Shown: positions 44,615 through 53,301, numbered from the stretch's first letter. The stretch: DNA of 63,969 bases from Haloarcula rubra (GCF_019599465.1 NZ_RKLR01000017.1:1-63969); one strand, 5' to 3'. Translations and numbers: made by a program. The notes: a model not told the origin generated them from the letters alone.

Positions 44615-45742
44615 ATGACCCGAGATACCCATCAGTTCCGACGACGGACAGTACTGCAATCACTCGGCGGCGCTGTCGTAGCAAGTACAGCGTATGCCGG
44701 ACTCTCAGGCGCGAGTCAACACTGCGACGCGACTGTAAGTGATGGTGACTCCATCCAGTCGGCGATAGACAGTGCGAGTACTGGCGACACGATCTGTGTC
44801 GAAGCGGGCACGTACGACGAGGATGTCACAGTCGACGTCGAGGAACTCACACTCGATGGCCCCAACAGTGGGACACCTGGTGACGGCGACCGTAACGACG
44901 AGGCGACTATCGAAGGGCAGGTGATCCTCAGCGCTGATGCAACGGTGCTAGACGGGTTCGAGGTCACGCCACCGGCGGCGACGGGTACTACGACCTCCGA
45001 GGCTGTCAGGGCCAGCAATACGCCCGACGATGTCATCATCGCGAACAACGTCGTTCAGGATTTCGAGCGGGACGACCCTGGTGGTAATTTCTACGGCGTC
45101 GACGGGATCAACATCTTCGGTGGAAGCGACGGTGATGCCATCGAGGATCCGACGGTACGCCAGAATCTGGTACAGAACATACGCAACGAGGACGTTGGGG
45201 GCGCTGCTGCCATCAGCATCCAGGGGAACGTCACCGGTGCCGTCGTCGAGGACAACGTCGCAACGGACATTGCTGAGGAGGTGACTGCCTACGGATTCGG
45301 TGTCGTCATTCGGGGAACTGGGAACCACGACAAGGTGCCCGAGGATGTCGAGGTAATCGGCAACGAACTGAGGAATGTGTTGTCGGATCCGAACTCACAG
45401 TTCGACGGCGTCGGGTTCGAAGTGGAGGCTGACGGGACGAGCTATCTGGCTACCGAGAACGTGATCGAAGACAACAACCTGGGAATCGAGGTCAAGGTGG
45501 CAGCTGATGAGACGACCGTCGATTTCAACGACATTGCGGGGAACACGCGCCTGGGGGCGTTCAATCGTGACGACACCACGCTAGATGCGACGGACAACTG
45601 GTGGGGCCACGCCAGTGGACCAGGTGGGCCCGATGGTCGACGCAATCCTGATGGAGAAGAGGTCGGGCAAGGCGACGATATCGAGGGTGACGTCGCGTTC
45701 GAGCCGTGGCTCCGACGGTCGATCGAGAACGCCTCGCGGTGA
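44615..45742 (+). CDS. Tat-exported right-handed beta-helix protein
   Basis: 375 residues from the ATG at 44615. Signal RRRTVLQSLGGAVVASTAYA (about 8-27). The mature part starts with the DUF1565/NosD-like segment DGDSIQSAIDSASTGDTICVEAGTY, followed by repeating coils (ATIEGQVILS, VIIANNVVQ, VIGNELRNV, VIEDNNLGIEV) and ends with LDATDNWWGHASGPGG, the terminal cap motif of such proteins. Probably a surface carbohydrate-binding or polysaccharide-modifying protein; no catalytic residues identified. Confidence 0.85.
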   Translation: MTRDTHQFRRRTVLQSLGGAVVASTAYAGLSGASQHCDATVSDGDSIQSAIDSASTGDTICVEAGTYDEDVTVDVEELTLDGPNSGTPGDGDRNDEATIEGQVILSADATVLDGFEVTPPAATGTTTSEAVRASNTPDDVIIANNVVQDFERDDPGGNFYGVDGINIFGGSDGDAIEDPTVRQNLVQNIRNEDVGGAAAISIQGNVTGAVVEDNVATDIAEEVTAYGFGVVIRGTGNHDKVPEDVEVIGNELRNVLSDPNSQFDGVGFEVEADGTSYLATENVIEDNNLGIEVKVAADETTVDFNDIAGNTRLGAFNRDDTTLDATDNWWGHASGPGGPDGRRNPDGEEVGQGDDIEGDVAFEPWLRRSIENASR

Positions 45743-46285
45743 AGGTACCGGGTGGTGGTTTGCGCGGATGGAACAGAGGGGCATACCTGTGCTCACTGGT
45801 TAAGATTCGACACCAGCCAGAGACTATGGCGCGATTGGTGGCTCAGGAGGAGAAACTCAGTTGCCTTCGGGACTGTACGAGTCGGATGATAGCTCTTTGA
45901 GTGTTGCTTTTTCTTTTTTGGCGTAACTCCCGTAACTGGAGGCGATCAGGTCCCGTGCAAACCAGTACACCTTGTATTCGGAGGGATTGCCGGAATAATC
46001 TGCCATCCACCATCGACGACGTGAGTTAATAGCAAGAAAACAAGTTACATTTTGGATACGTTATACACACGCCGTAGCTTTACCTCCCGCGAAATCGAGT
46101 TTTTTGAAGAAACTATCACCGCCACCGCCATCGTGCTGAACCAGTTATTTTACGACCAATGATGGTATCTAATGAGGTTCCTCGTTTGCAGTGTCGCCCC
46201 TCTCCAAGCGAATACCACTCTATACGGGTTCGGCGAAGAACGTCTGGGCCGTATGCAGAAGTCTGTCGGTTAGTTCCCTGCCTCT
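45743..46285. other. intergenic region
   Basis: A T-rich tract (TTTTTCTTTTTT, about 45906-45918) may terminate the beta-helix transcript. No gene seen; it marks the start of the plasmid-type block. Confidence 0.4.
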
Positions 46286-46537
46286 CTACACCGTCGCCGC
46301 CACGTGCTGATACTCCGGCTGCGACGGCGTTGGCCTGAGCGTCAATCCCACCAGCGCCAACTCCCGTAACACCTCGGGTGGTATGCCCTCAGCGTCACAC
46401 AACACGGCGTCGAGCGTCCACGCGTCGTACTGACTCGCGTTCGGCGCGACGACGTCGACGGCGACCGTCGGCACACAATCCCGAATCGCCCGCGCAGCCC
46501 ACAGTACCCGCTTCCGTTCTTCGACGGTACAACTCAC
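46286..46537 (-). CDS. conserved haloarchaeal plasmid protein, second gene of a coupled pair
   Basis: 83 residues from a GTG at 46537 that overlaps the upstream stop (GTGA). VEERKRVLWAARAIRDCVPTVAVDVVAPNASQYDAWTLDAVL then PPEVLRELALVGLTLRP and SQPEYQHVAATV. The two-gene arrangement and the RP..SQPEY..VATV ending are familiar from haloarchaeal megaplasmids. Function unknown. Confidence 0.65.
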   Translation of the reverse strand: MSCTVEERKRVLWAARAIRDCVPTVAVDVVAPNASQYDAWTLDAVLCDAEGIPPEVLRELALVGLTLRPTPSQPEYQHVAATV

Positions 46538-46824
46538 GCGTCGACACCTCGGACGAGATCGCCGACCAGTGACCCACCGACATGTGGGCCTTCGTCCCAA
46601 CCGCGCTCCTCACGAGTGTATTCGCACCACTCACCGAGCATCCAGAAGCGCGTATCAGCCGACTTGACTTTCTCGGCGTCGTCGCCTGCTACTACGACCA
46701 CGGCTTTGTCGTAGCTGTCCCAGTAATGGGTATCACCGACGCCGTCAACGCCGAGGAAAAGCGGACGCTGGGTGAGTAGTTCGCGTGCGGTACGTTCTTG
46801 AGGGTTGACTTCGGATTTCGACAT
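46534..46824 (-). CDS. conserved haloarchaeal plasmid protein, first gene of a coupled pair
   Basis: 96 residues from the ATG at 46824 (MSKSEVNPQERTARELLTQR). PLFLGVDGVGDTHYWDSYDKAVVVVAGDDAEKV, then CEYTREERGWDEGPHVGGSLVGDL. A known plasmid-borne small family without assigned role; translationally coupled to the next gene. Confidence 0.65.
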   Translation of the reverse strand: MSKSEVNPQERTARELLTQRPLFLGVDGVGDTHYWDSYDKAVVVVAGDDAEKVKSADTRFWMLGEWCEYTREERGWDEGPHVGGSLVGDLVRGVDA

Positions 46825-46974
46825 GGGTTGTCCAAGAACCCACGCGCCTCGGTGCTCCAACACCGGGGCGATTTCCTGAACGGCGGAAATCGACCAGCGA
46901 CGCGTGCGTTCTCAGTTGATACTCAGGGCTTACGCCCACTTAGTAATTTCGCTTGTTGGCGAAGAATAGTGGTA

Positions 46975-47352
46975 TTAGTCGCCGTTGGAAGCTCCGGCTT
47001 CACGACGCCCATCCATCGTAATCATGTAGTATGCCCGCTTTCCGGCCTCATCCTCTGGGATGGGTTGAATGTTACCTTCGTCAAGAGATTCCTTGTCAAC
47101 TCTCGCAACTAGACCTTGATCCTCAAGCTCAGATAGAATCGTCTGAACGGTTCGGTAGCTGAATGTAATTCCCCTCTCGATTTTAAGTCCCCGGAATATC
47201 GCCTTTGGAGGGAGTGCTATCCCGTGCTCTGCCATGAATTCAAGAACTACATTCCGGCGTTCCTCCGGGGGCATATCACCGCCATCGCCCGCTGTTTTAT
47301 TAGTTATCCCGGTAATACTCTCTTCTCCCCTACTGGTGCTATCAGACGCCAT
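46975..47352 (-). CDS. winged-helix protein of plasmid/virus type
   Basis: 125 residues from the ATG at 47352 (MASDSTSRGEES). wHTH about 28-85: PPEERRNVVLEFMAEHGIALPPKAIFRGLK and ITFSYRTVQTILSELEDQGLVARVD, wing EAGKRAYYMIT. Similar single-wHTH proteins (LPPKAIFRNLK...FSYRTVQRRL) are common in haloarchaeal proviruses and plasmids and are likely transcription regulators of those elements. Confidence 0.75.
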   Translation of the reverse strand: MASDSTSRGEESITGITNKTAGDGGDMPPEERRNVVLEFMAEHGIALPPKAIFRGLKIERGITFSYRTVQTILSELEDQGLVARVDKESLDEGNIQPIPEDEAGKRAYYMITMDGRREAGASNGD

Positions 47353-48036
47353 GTGGTTCATAACTGCACCAATAGACGCAAACTACTAAGTGGTTGCGCA
47401 CTGCACAGTCTTAGCACGGCCGACGCGTCGCTCCTTGGGCGTCGTTGGAAAACCGAGTGCGACGCCGTGCCTGAACACGGGCGCCGCGTCGGTAACGCAC
47501 CGCATGAACGCACTCGATACGGGGAGGCTTGAAACCTCGCCACCGGCCGCGCCGCATCGCCCGTTGACTACCCACCATGCCACCATGCCCACCGAGCACC
47601 AGCGCTTTCGGTCACGATTCGCCGATTCTCAAACCACCAGACGACGATTCTTTCGGTCACTTTCGGTCAACATTCGGTCATCGCCTGAGACAGCTGCAAA
47701 CCCGCCACAGTGCCTCGCAGACGAAACTCACATCGCGAAAACCGACTTTCAATCACCGACACGAACTAGTCTTCCCTATCCACTCGCCCACCAGTTGGAT
47801 AAGCACGACTGGAGCTGGCTTCAAGCGACGATGACAAAGCGACATGGCAGGACCCCGGGGGGTGGGCTTTGGGCCATGGCGGGGGGAGAACGAAACGACC
47901 GGGGCCCGAGACGTGTGTCAGAAATTCACACGGAAAAGGCTTGGTCCAAATCTGACACCCACACACTCGCCATCCGGACACAGACGCGATACGTGCCGAC
48001 TGGCAGCGGCCGTCCGAGAAACGGGGAGTGTGCCTG
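47353..48036. other. 684-bp non-coding control region
   Basis: Several overlapping frames on both strands with no motif; instead there are the TTCGGTCA repeats (47605-47680) and GC-rich palindromic sequence near 47855-47880. Probably the promoter/control region of the small-gene operon that starts at 48037. Confidence 0.45.
47605..47680 (+). repeat. iteron-like CTTTCGGTCA repeats
   Basis: CTTTCGGTCA at 47605-47614, 47650-47659 and 47660-47669, and CATTCGGTCA at 47671-47680. The last three are spaced 10-11 bp, one helical turn, all in the same orientation. That is the pattern of an iteron or of cooperative operator sites for a plasmid protein. Confidence 0.6.
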
Positions 48037-48237
48037 ATGGCTGACGCCGAACCGCGTGCGAACCCACACAGTGCCGAGCTACCCGACGAGTTGCTGCTGC
48101 GCTACCGCGGCAGCCTCGCTCACTACACCGGATGGAGTAGCGACTTCGCGATTGTCGAAAATCAGTACGACCTGTACCGCCGGGTCACCGAGCCGACGGA
48201 GGTCACACTCCAACGACGGGAGGTGCTACACACGTGA
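48037..48237 (+). CDS. small plasmid protein, operon gene 1
   Basis: 66 residues from the ATG at 48037 (MADAEPRANPHSAELPDELL). LLRYRGSLAHYTGWSSDFAIVENQYDLYRRVT. No known domain. The TGA overlaps the next GTG by 4 bp, as do the following junctions, giving a tight four-gene operon. Confidence 0.55.
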   Translation: MADAEPRANPHSAELPDELLLRYRGSLAHYTGWSSDFAIVENQYDLYRRVTEPTEVTLQRREVLHT

Positions 48238-48641
48238 CCAAAGATGGCACCAAAGAGACGAAATGGGGAATCGGTCGCCGGTGGAGCGTTGGGGGTGACA
48301 AAGTACTCGTCCGCCGACCGGTCTCCACCTCCACGCCAGTTACTGATAAGCGGCCGGAAACCGGACGCTCTACCCCGGTTCGTTCTACAGAAACGATGGC
48401 GACAGACCGACCCGCACCGCACTCGTCAACGTGTGTCGGGTCCGACATCGATGCCGGCGGTGCTGAACACGACTACTGTTGTCAGGACTGCCTCGCTGTC
48501 TTTGCTGAGCCTATCGAGCGCGAGCGCAGAGCACCGTCTCAATCCGGCCATCTCGCTGGCAAACTTATCGAGATAGACGACGGCCGGCTATTCACAGTCG
48601 GTGGACACGATAGAGATGCTGACGATGGTGATTTGGCATGA
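48234..48641 (+). CDS. small Cys-containing protein, operon gene 2
   Basis: 135 residues if the overlapping GTG at 48234 is used, 81 if ATG 48396 (MATDRPAPHSSTCVGSD) is used. The N-terminal part is basic and low-complexity, unlike halophile proteins, so the shorter form is credible. C-terminal HDYCCQDCLAVFAEPIERER and LAGKLIEIDDGRLFTVGGHD; CCxxC plus an upstream Cys could bind zinc. Function unknown. Confidence 0.5.
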   Translation: MTKDGTKETKWGIGRRWSVGGDKVLVRRPVSTSTPVTDKRPETGRSTPVRSTETMATDRPAPHSSTCVGSDIDAGGAEHDYCCQDCLAVFAEPIERERRAPSQSGHLAGKLIEIDDGRLFTVGGHDRDADDGDLA

Positions 48642-48952
48642 CGTCTTACCACGACCTGACCGGCTTCCAGCGCGACCTGCTGGAAGCGATCGCCGCCGTC
48701 GACGACGAACCCTACGGCCTCGCGCTCAAGGACTATCTCGACGACCGGTACGCCGACCCGATCAACCACAGTCGGCTCTACCAGAACCTCAGCCAACTCG
48801 CCGAATTGGGCTTGCTCTCCCCCGAGCAACTCGACGAGCGCACGAACGCGTACCGACTGACTGACGCCGGCCGCACCGTCCTCTACCGACACGCTCGCGA
48901 CCTGCAGGCAGTTTGTCCATCCGACGCCTTGCAGGGGAGGCGACGGCGATGA
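48638..48952 (+). CDS. PadR-family regulator, operon gene 3
   Basis: 104 residues from the ATG at 48638 (ATGA overlap). LTGFQRDLLEAIAAVDDEPYGLALKDYLDDRY, NHSRLYQNLSQLAELGLLSPEQ, then RTNAYRLTDAGRTVL: a PadR wHTH with the family YGxxLKxxLxxxY and GLL..... NxYxLT motifs. Probably the regulator of this plasmid operon. Confidence 0.8.
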   Translation: MTSYHDLTGFQRDLLEAIAAVDDEPYGLALKDYLDDRYADPINHSRLYQNLSQLAELGLLSPEQLDERTNAYRLTDAGRTVLYRHARDLQAVCPSDALQGRRRR

Positions 48953-49254
48953 CGACGACACTGCCGGAAGTGGGCGAAGTGGTCGTTCTAAAGACGTACG
49001 AGTCCGACCCGTGGCTCCTCGTCTGTGCGACGAACGACGACGCCCAGACCATCACTGGGACCCTCCTCGCGGACCTCGCCCACGAGACTGTCCTCCGGAT
49101 AGCCGCGTCTATCGGTGACCGACCACGCCGACGTCGGCTCACCGAAGCCGTTCGTCGTGCGGACCTCCGCACGCTCGAAGTGCCTGTTCGGGACTATCGC
49201 CACCGAGGTGGGCCGGGCATTCAGGGCTGTTCGTCGCCAGCACCGGTGAACTGA
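48949..49254 (+). CDS. small beta-rich protein, operon gene 4
   Basis: 101 residues from the ATG at 48949 (ATGA overlap). LPEVGEVVVLKTYESDPWLLVCATNDDAQTITGTLLADLAHETVLRI. It resembles an SH3-like or small beta-barrel N-terminus followed by a basic helix (GDRPRRRRLTEAVRRADLRTLEV). No family recognised. Confidence 0.55.
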   Translation: MTTTLPEVGEVVVLKTYESDPWLLVCATNDDAQTITGTLLADLAHETVLRIAASIGDRPRRRRLTEAVRRADLRTLEVPVRDYRHRGGPGIQGCSSPAPVN

Positions 49255-49392
49255 CCAGACAGTCCGAGCGGGGATTCCCACGGCGGTCGCGAGTCAGCAC
49301 GCAGCGACTCTGTTAGCTTCGCGAGCCGCGGCGCTGTGCCGAATGGGGGCAAGTACCCGCACTAGACCGTCGCCCGTACCGTGGTCGGGACG

Positions 49393-49417
49393 CCCGGTTC
49401 GATTCCGGGACGGGCAC
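49393..49417 (+). other. tRNA 3'-end-like sequence (candidate attachment site)
   Basis: CCCGG (49393-49397), TTCGATT loop (49398-49404) and CCGGG (49405-49409) form a canonical T-arm. ACGGGCAC follows as an acceptor 3' strand; CGCCCGT about 20 bp upstream could pair with it, but no D or anticodon arm fits between. It may be the tRNA 3' segment carried by an integrating element, or a chance hairpin. Confidence 0.4.
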
Positions 49418-49427
49418 TGTGGTTACA

Positions 49428-50294
49428 ATGCCACGATCTACGACAAGCGACGACGACAGTACCGACGCAGACGACCGAGACAGTGCGCTCGCCGAGCAGC
49501 TCGGGATGGATATCAGCCAGAGCGACGACGACCCCGCGGACTTGCTTGCTGCCCTCGACGACGCGGACGTCAACCCACTCGTCGTGCAGCTCTGTGAGAC
49601 ACTCGTCGGGACCATCGAGGACCTGCAGGAACGCGTCGAGGAACTCGAAGTTCAACGAGAGAAGACCCACGAAATCGCGACCAGTGCCAGCGGTCAGGCG
49701 GCGACCAACCAATCCCGACTGGACGACCTCGAAGAGGAGCAAGAAGAGACACACGAGATTGCGAAAAGCGCCATCGCTCGTGTGGCCCAGATGGACGCCG
49801 ACACAGATCCGACAGATGCTGACCAGTCTGGGGCCGAGCCGAGTTCATCGCCGCTGGACTTCTTCGCCAACTGCCGGGAGACCAAAGTCAAGAACGTGTT
49901 CGTCGAAGAGTCGAACCGGCAGAACACCTACCGCGCCATCAAGGTCGCCAAAGCCTGGCCGGAGTTCGCCACCGAACGGACTGACGGCAGTGGCGTGTTC
50001 ATGACCAAAGACGACGTCGAGACGGCCCTCGTCGGCACATTAGGACGCCAACCTCATCGACAGACGGTCGCTCGTGTCTGGGATACCCTTATCGACCTCG
50101 GTGGGGCCGACCTCGTCGAGAAACGCCGCTGCATCGACAGTACGCAAGAGGCCACATTGATCCTCGCGATGGACATGGATACCGCTGAAGGGCTGTTGGA
50201 GAAGCGCTACGTTGGGTTAGACCTGATCGACGGTTCAGACCAGAAAGCGTCCATCGGTGGTGTCACGCCCGTTGTGACGGGGGAACCCGCCTGA
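49428..50294 (+). CDS. coiled-coil plus winged-helix protein of plasmid/virus type
   Basis: 288 residues from the ATG at 49428 (MPRSTTSDDDSTDADDRDSA). Acidic N-terminus, coiled coil at about 55-125 (VGTIEDLQERVEELEVQREKTHEIA, LDDLEEEQEETHEIAKSAIARV; the THEIA(T/K)SA unit occurs twice), then a C-terminal wHTH-like domain (about 140-260; CRETKVKNVFVEESNRQNTYRAIKVAKAWPEFA). The layout mirrors the protein at 17016-17903 with domain order reversed, and palindrome copy 4 lies 263 bp past its stop. Role unknown; DNA bridging or partition is an inference. Confidence 0.65.
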   Translation: MPRSTTSDDDSTDADDRDSALAEQLGMDISQSDDDPADLLAALDDADVNPLVVQLCETLVGTIEDLQERVEELEVQREKTHEIATSASGQAATNQSRLDDLEEEQEETHEIAKSAIARVAQMDADTDPTDADQSGAEPSSSPLDFFANCRETKVKNVFVEESNRQNTYRAIKVAKAWPEFATERTDGSGVFMTKDDVETALVGTLGRQPHRQTVARVWDTLIDLGGADLVEKRRCIDSTQEATLILAMDMDTAEGLLEKRYVGLDLIDGSDQKASIGGVTPVVTGEPA

Positions 50295-50847
50295 GCCCTG
50301 TGACAGTGACTGGATAGTCAGGTAACCGTACACATTCACTGCAGGTGGACGCGGTGGCACGTGCCCTGCCGCCGCCGACGCCCGGCTATGCTAGCTACAG
50401 CAACCGGCAGCACCTCCTTCTGTACAGAGTCGGTGCGTGTGTTCGTAACGCACGCAACGCTCTCATGCTAAATCTCCCCGTCACAACAGCTGTGACGTGT
50501 GCAGTGTCCAGCCTGCAGTTTTCACTAGAGCACGGTCGATGGCATGTCTGGCTACCTTAACCAACAGCTAGAGAGCATTCTCCGATTTGTTGGTTAAACA
50601 GGCTGATCGATTTGAGGTCAATAGCCACTTCCCCGAAGTGGGTTCCTCTCCGGGTGATTACTGAATGCCCAGATCCCCCAGCACTGCATACGCCGTCCTT
50701 CGCAGCTATCTCGTACAGAACGACTCCCTCGATCAAACCGGTGAATAATCGCCTGACTCCAGTCTACCCATGTTCGGGGTTGCGATGACTGTATCCGCTG
50801 TATTCAGCGCGCCCATTATCGGTTACTGACGGTTTCAACAGGGCGTT
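50295..50847. other. intergenic region with palindrome copy 4
   Basis: Between convergent genes. Apart from the palindrome at 50557-50597 I see no gene; a 71-codon plus-strand frame (50345-50560) runs into the palindrome and has no family features. Confidence 0.45.
50557..50597. repeat. palindromic element copy 4
   Basis: TTAACCAACA (50557-50566) and TGTTGGTTAA (50588-50597), perfect 10-bp arms and 21-bp spacer, identical arms to copy 2 some 36 kb away. Confidence 0.8.
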
Positions 50848-51654
50848 CTATTGTGATGGTGCTACCTCGCGAATCCGGAGCGAATATTGATCGGGTAGCT
50901 CCTCAATGCTGACCCGAATCTTCAGGATGCGTTCATTCCTAGCCAGTGCTTCCATCGATTCGACCTGCGACCGCTCGAATGACGCCCCGCCGGTCTTGAT
51001 TTCACAGTAGTACCGCTCCAGCAGCGCACCGTCCCACCCGTCCTTGGCCTCAACGACACAGTCCGGCGTCCACCGTTCTTTCCCGTCCGAACAATCGACC
51101 GAGAGCAGTCGGCCGCGATTGACATCCACGTTCAGTCCCCACTCGAGGTTATCCTCGTCGATGTCCAGGTCTTGCCGGACGAAGTAGACAAGTGCGTGTG
51201 GCTTTGGTGATTCTAAGAGGATTGCCTCGCCGAGCGCACCGTAGAGGTTTGCCCCGACGTCGAACGTCCACGTGTCCCCGTCGACGTCGGCCGGTTCCTT
51301 GATTGACGGGTTATGATCGGCGAGGAGGTACGCGTCGATGTCTTTTGGTTCGTTCTCAGGAACGGCTTGGATTCTGAGCGACCCGTCCGACGCCGACAAC
51401 TGACCGGCGTACGCTTCTGCGTGGTGTCTCGACCCGAATGCAAGAATACCTCCGTGCGATTCGGTCACCGCCCGAAGTTGTGCATTCACCTCGAGTGCAC
51501 CAGCTTTCGCTTCGACAGTGTAGCCTGTTCGGGCTCCTGGTTCAATGGGGTCGGCAGTATGGTCGGCGCTGGTCGTTTCGTTAGCTGTCGGGTCTTCGAC
51601 GAGGGCCCCGTCCTCGAACCGCAGTTGAAATGTCTCTTGTTCGTTGTTAGTCAT
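50848..51654 (-). CDS. PD-(D/E)xK-like protein (DUF3883/NERD-type unclear)
   Basis: 268 residues. The N-terminal two thirds have no recognised domain. The C-terminal third carries WTPDCVVEAKDGWDG then RYYCEIKTGGASFERSQVESMEAL: Asp ... Glu-x-Lys with a following Gln-containing helix, the PD-(D/E)xK nuclease core. Divergently transcribed from the HNH nuclease gene (219 bp between starts), which suggests a restriction or anti-invader role. Could also be a non-catalytic end-binding protein. Confidence 0.55.
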   Translation of the reverse strand: MTNNEQETFQLRFEDGALVEDPTANETTSADHTADPIEPGARTGYTVEAKAGALEVNAQLRAVTESHGGILAFGSRHHAEAYAGQLSASDGSLRIQAVPENEPKDIDAYLLADHNPSIKEPADVDGDTWTFDVGANLYGALGEAILLESPKPHALVYFVRQDLDIDEDNLEWGLNVDVNRGRLLSVDCSDGKERWTPDCVVEAKDGWDGALLERYYCEIKTGGASFERSQVESMEALARNERILKIRVSIEELPDQYSLRIREVAPSQ

Positions 51655-51873
51655 CGGAACGTCCTCCAGTATGGCCTCGCCACGTCAGACCGAACCACTC
51701 TGTTCTCTTGAAGCCCTCCGCGTCGCCGTGAATGTTCCGTCTCTCGTCGACGAACGCCTCAACGGTTTCCATGCAGAGGAATCTTTCAAACCCGCCGGAC
51801 ATGCGTTTGCTGCGCGCGCATAGGGCCTGTCACGCTGGCATTTATTAACTGAGGGCGGTAACGCCGCGGTATC

Positions 51874-52917
51874 ATGCAACATGCGTTCCAGGTCGGCCAA
51901 CAATACCGAGACACGGGGAGCTACCGCAACTCAGACGACCAGTTCTTGCGGTGGATTCGTGGCCCCCTCGACAGCGGTATCAAGAACACCGGCGGTATCC
52001 GTGATCTCGGAGCGGATCGGTCCGATACGCCTGCGGCGCTGGTACTTGTCTCGAACGATAGTGGCGTCTCCCAGCACGATGACCCATGGGAAGACACGCT
52101 CGCGGTCAACGCCGGCTACATCAGCTACTGGGGCGACGCAAAGGCCTCGAACCCCTACGACGAGTCCGCACAGAACCAGAAAATCAAGACTGCCTTCGAC
52201 AGGGCCGCGGCCGGGCGGCGAGAGGACGTCCCACCTGTCCTCGTCTTCCGCAAACCTGAATCAGGCGTCGTCGAGTTCTGTGGGCTCTGCGTCCCAGACC
52301 ACTTCGAAGTCGGGCCGTACCATGCTGAGGGCGGCACGCAGATCCCGAACTACCAGTTCCACTTCTCCATACTCAATACCAACGCTGTCCCGGTCACGTG
52401 GCTCCACGAGCGCGCTCAGCAGAACGACGATAGCGAGGCACCTGACGTCTGGCAGCACTGGATCCAGACCGGAGAGGTCGCCCAGTGGCCAACCGGCGAA
52501 ACCCTTGACCAGAGTGGCCGAGTCCGACGCTACGAAACCACCGAAACTGTCGTCAGTGACGCCTTTCGCGAAAAAACGTTTGATCGCTATGGCCATACTT
52601 GCACCATGACCGGGATTCAAGAAGACGATCTCCTGGACCTAGCGCACATCCTCCCGCGAAGCCAGCATCCTGATCTTGCCGAGCACCCGGAGAACGTCCT
52701 CGTGTTGAACTCGCTGCACCACCGGGCATTCGACGCCGCGCTGTTCACCATCGACAGCGACTATCGTATCCGAACGAGCCCGTCGTTCGATCCAGCGCAC
52801 CCGTTCCTACGGGAAACTATTTCGGAAAGAGCGGGAGAGGAGCTATCGTTCCCACCCAACGTACAGATTCAGCCCTCTTTTCTCGAGGAGCTCAACACAG
52901 GTCTGTCGTGGTTGTGA
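51874..52917 (+). CDS. HNH endonuclease with SRA-like N-terminal domain
   Basis: 347 residues. N-terminal half FQVGQQYRDTGSYRN, RDLGADRSDTPAALVLVSNDSG, NAGYISYWGDAK, PPVLVFRKPESGVVEFCGLCVPDHFEVG, NYQFHFSILNTNAVPVTWLHER resembles the SRA/sulfur-binding modules of ScoMcrA-type restriction enzymes. The C-terminal HNH has CTMTGIQEDDLLDLAHILPRSQHPDLAEHPENVLVLNSLHHRAFD (His, Asn, His in place). It would cut DNA bearing a modified base recognised by the first domain, i.e. type IV restriction. The HNH half is homologous to that of 61596-62582. Confidence 0.8.
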   Translation: MQHAFQVGQQYRDTGSYRNSDDQFLRWIRGPLDSGIKNTGGIRDLGADRSDTPAALVLVSNDSGVSQHDDPWEDTLAVNAGYISYWGDAKASNPYDESAQNQKIKTAFDRAAAGRREDVPPVLVFRKPESGVVEFCGLCVPDHFEVGPYHAEGGTQIPNYQFHFSILNTNAVPVTWLHERAQQNDDSEAPDVWQHWIQTGEVAQWPTGETLDQSGRVRRYETTETVVSDAFREKTFDRYGHTCTMTGIQEDDLLDLAHILPRSQHPDLAEHPENVLVLNSLHHRAFDAALFTIDSDYRIRTSPSFDPAHPFLRETISERAGEELSFPPNVQIQPSFLEELNTGLSWL

Positions 52918-52976
52918 TCTGTGAGGACTGCCGACTCACTCAAGACCTACCGCTGAGAAAAATGTAGGGCGGGGAG

Positions 52977-53246
52977 TCACTCGTCAGGTTTCGTCCCGGT
53001 ACGAAGGTTCTCCCGGTATTGTGCCCACGCTCGGTACATTTCCACCCGTTCTTCTTCTGTCAGCGTGTCGTGCTCGTCCGCGTCGTAGAACGGAAGTTCG
53101 TCCTTTTCGGGCATCGCCATCACCTGCCCGAGCGGATAGAGCTGCTCGTAATAGTGTTCGAGCACCCAGTCTTCGCCGTGTTCGTCGACGGCTTGCTGGA
53201 TGTACGGGGAAGCTTCCGGGTATCTGTCGGCGAGTGTCTCGGTCAT
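52977..53246 (-). CDS. small acidic protein, unknown
   Basis: 89 residues from the ATG at 53246 (MTETLADRYPEASPYIQQAV). HGEDWVLEHYYEQLYPLGQVMAMP and EEERVEMYRAWAQYRENLRTG. Acidic, mostly helical, no known domain. Next gene upstream on the same strand is 55 bp away, so a bicistronic unit is likely. Confidence 0.55.
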   Translation of the reverse strand: MTETLADRYPEASPYIQQAVDEHGEDWVLEHYYEQLYPLGQVMAMPEKDELPFYDADEHDTLTEEERVEMYRAWAQYRENLRTGTKPDE

Positions 53247-53301
53247 TGGTCGTCGTGTACTGCTGGAGGCTGTCTGTATCCGTACGTCCAAGCGTTAGCG
53301 G

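Noticed and set aside
47386-48037. Overlapping plus- and minus-strand frames in the 47.4-48.0-kb region as genes
   Set aside because: Compositions are Arg/Pro/His-rich, all frames are similarly open because of GC content, and repeats dominate; treated as control region.
49321-49417. Full-length tRNA gene
   Set aside because: Only the T-arm and acceptor 3' strand fit; no D-arm or anticodon stem of correct length can be drawn.
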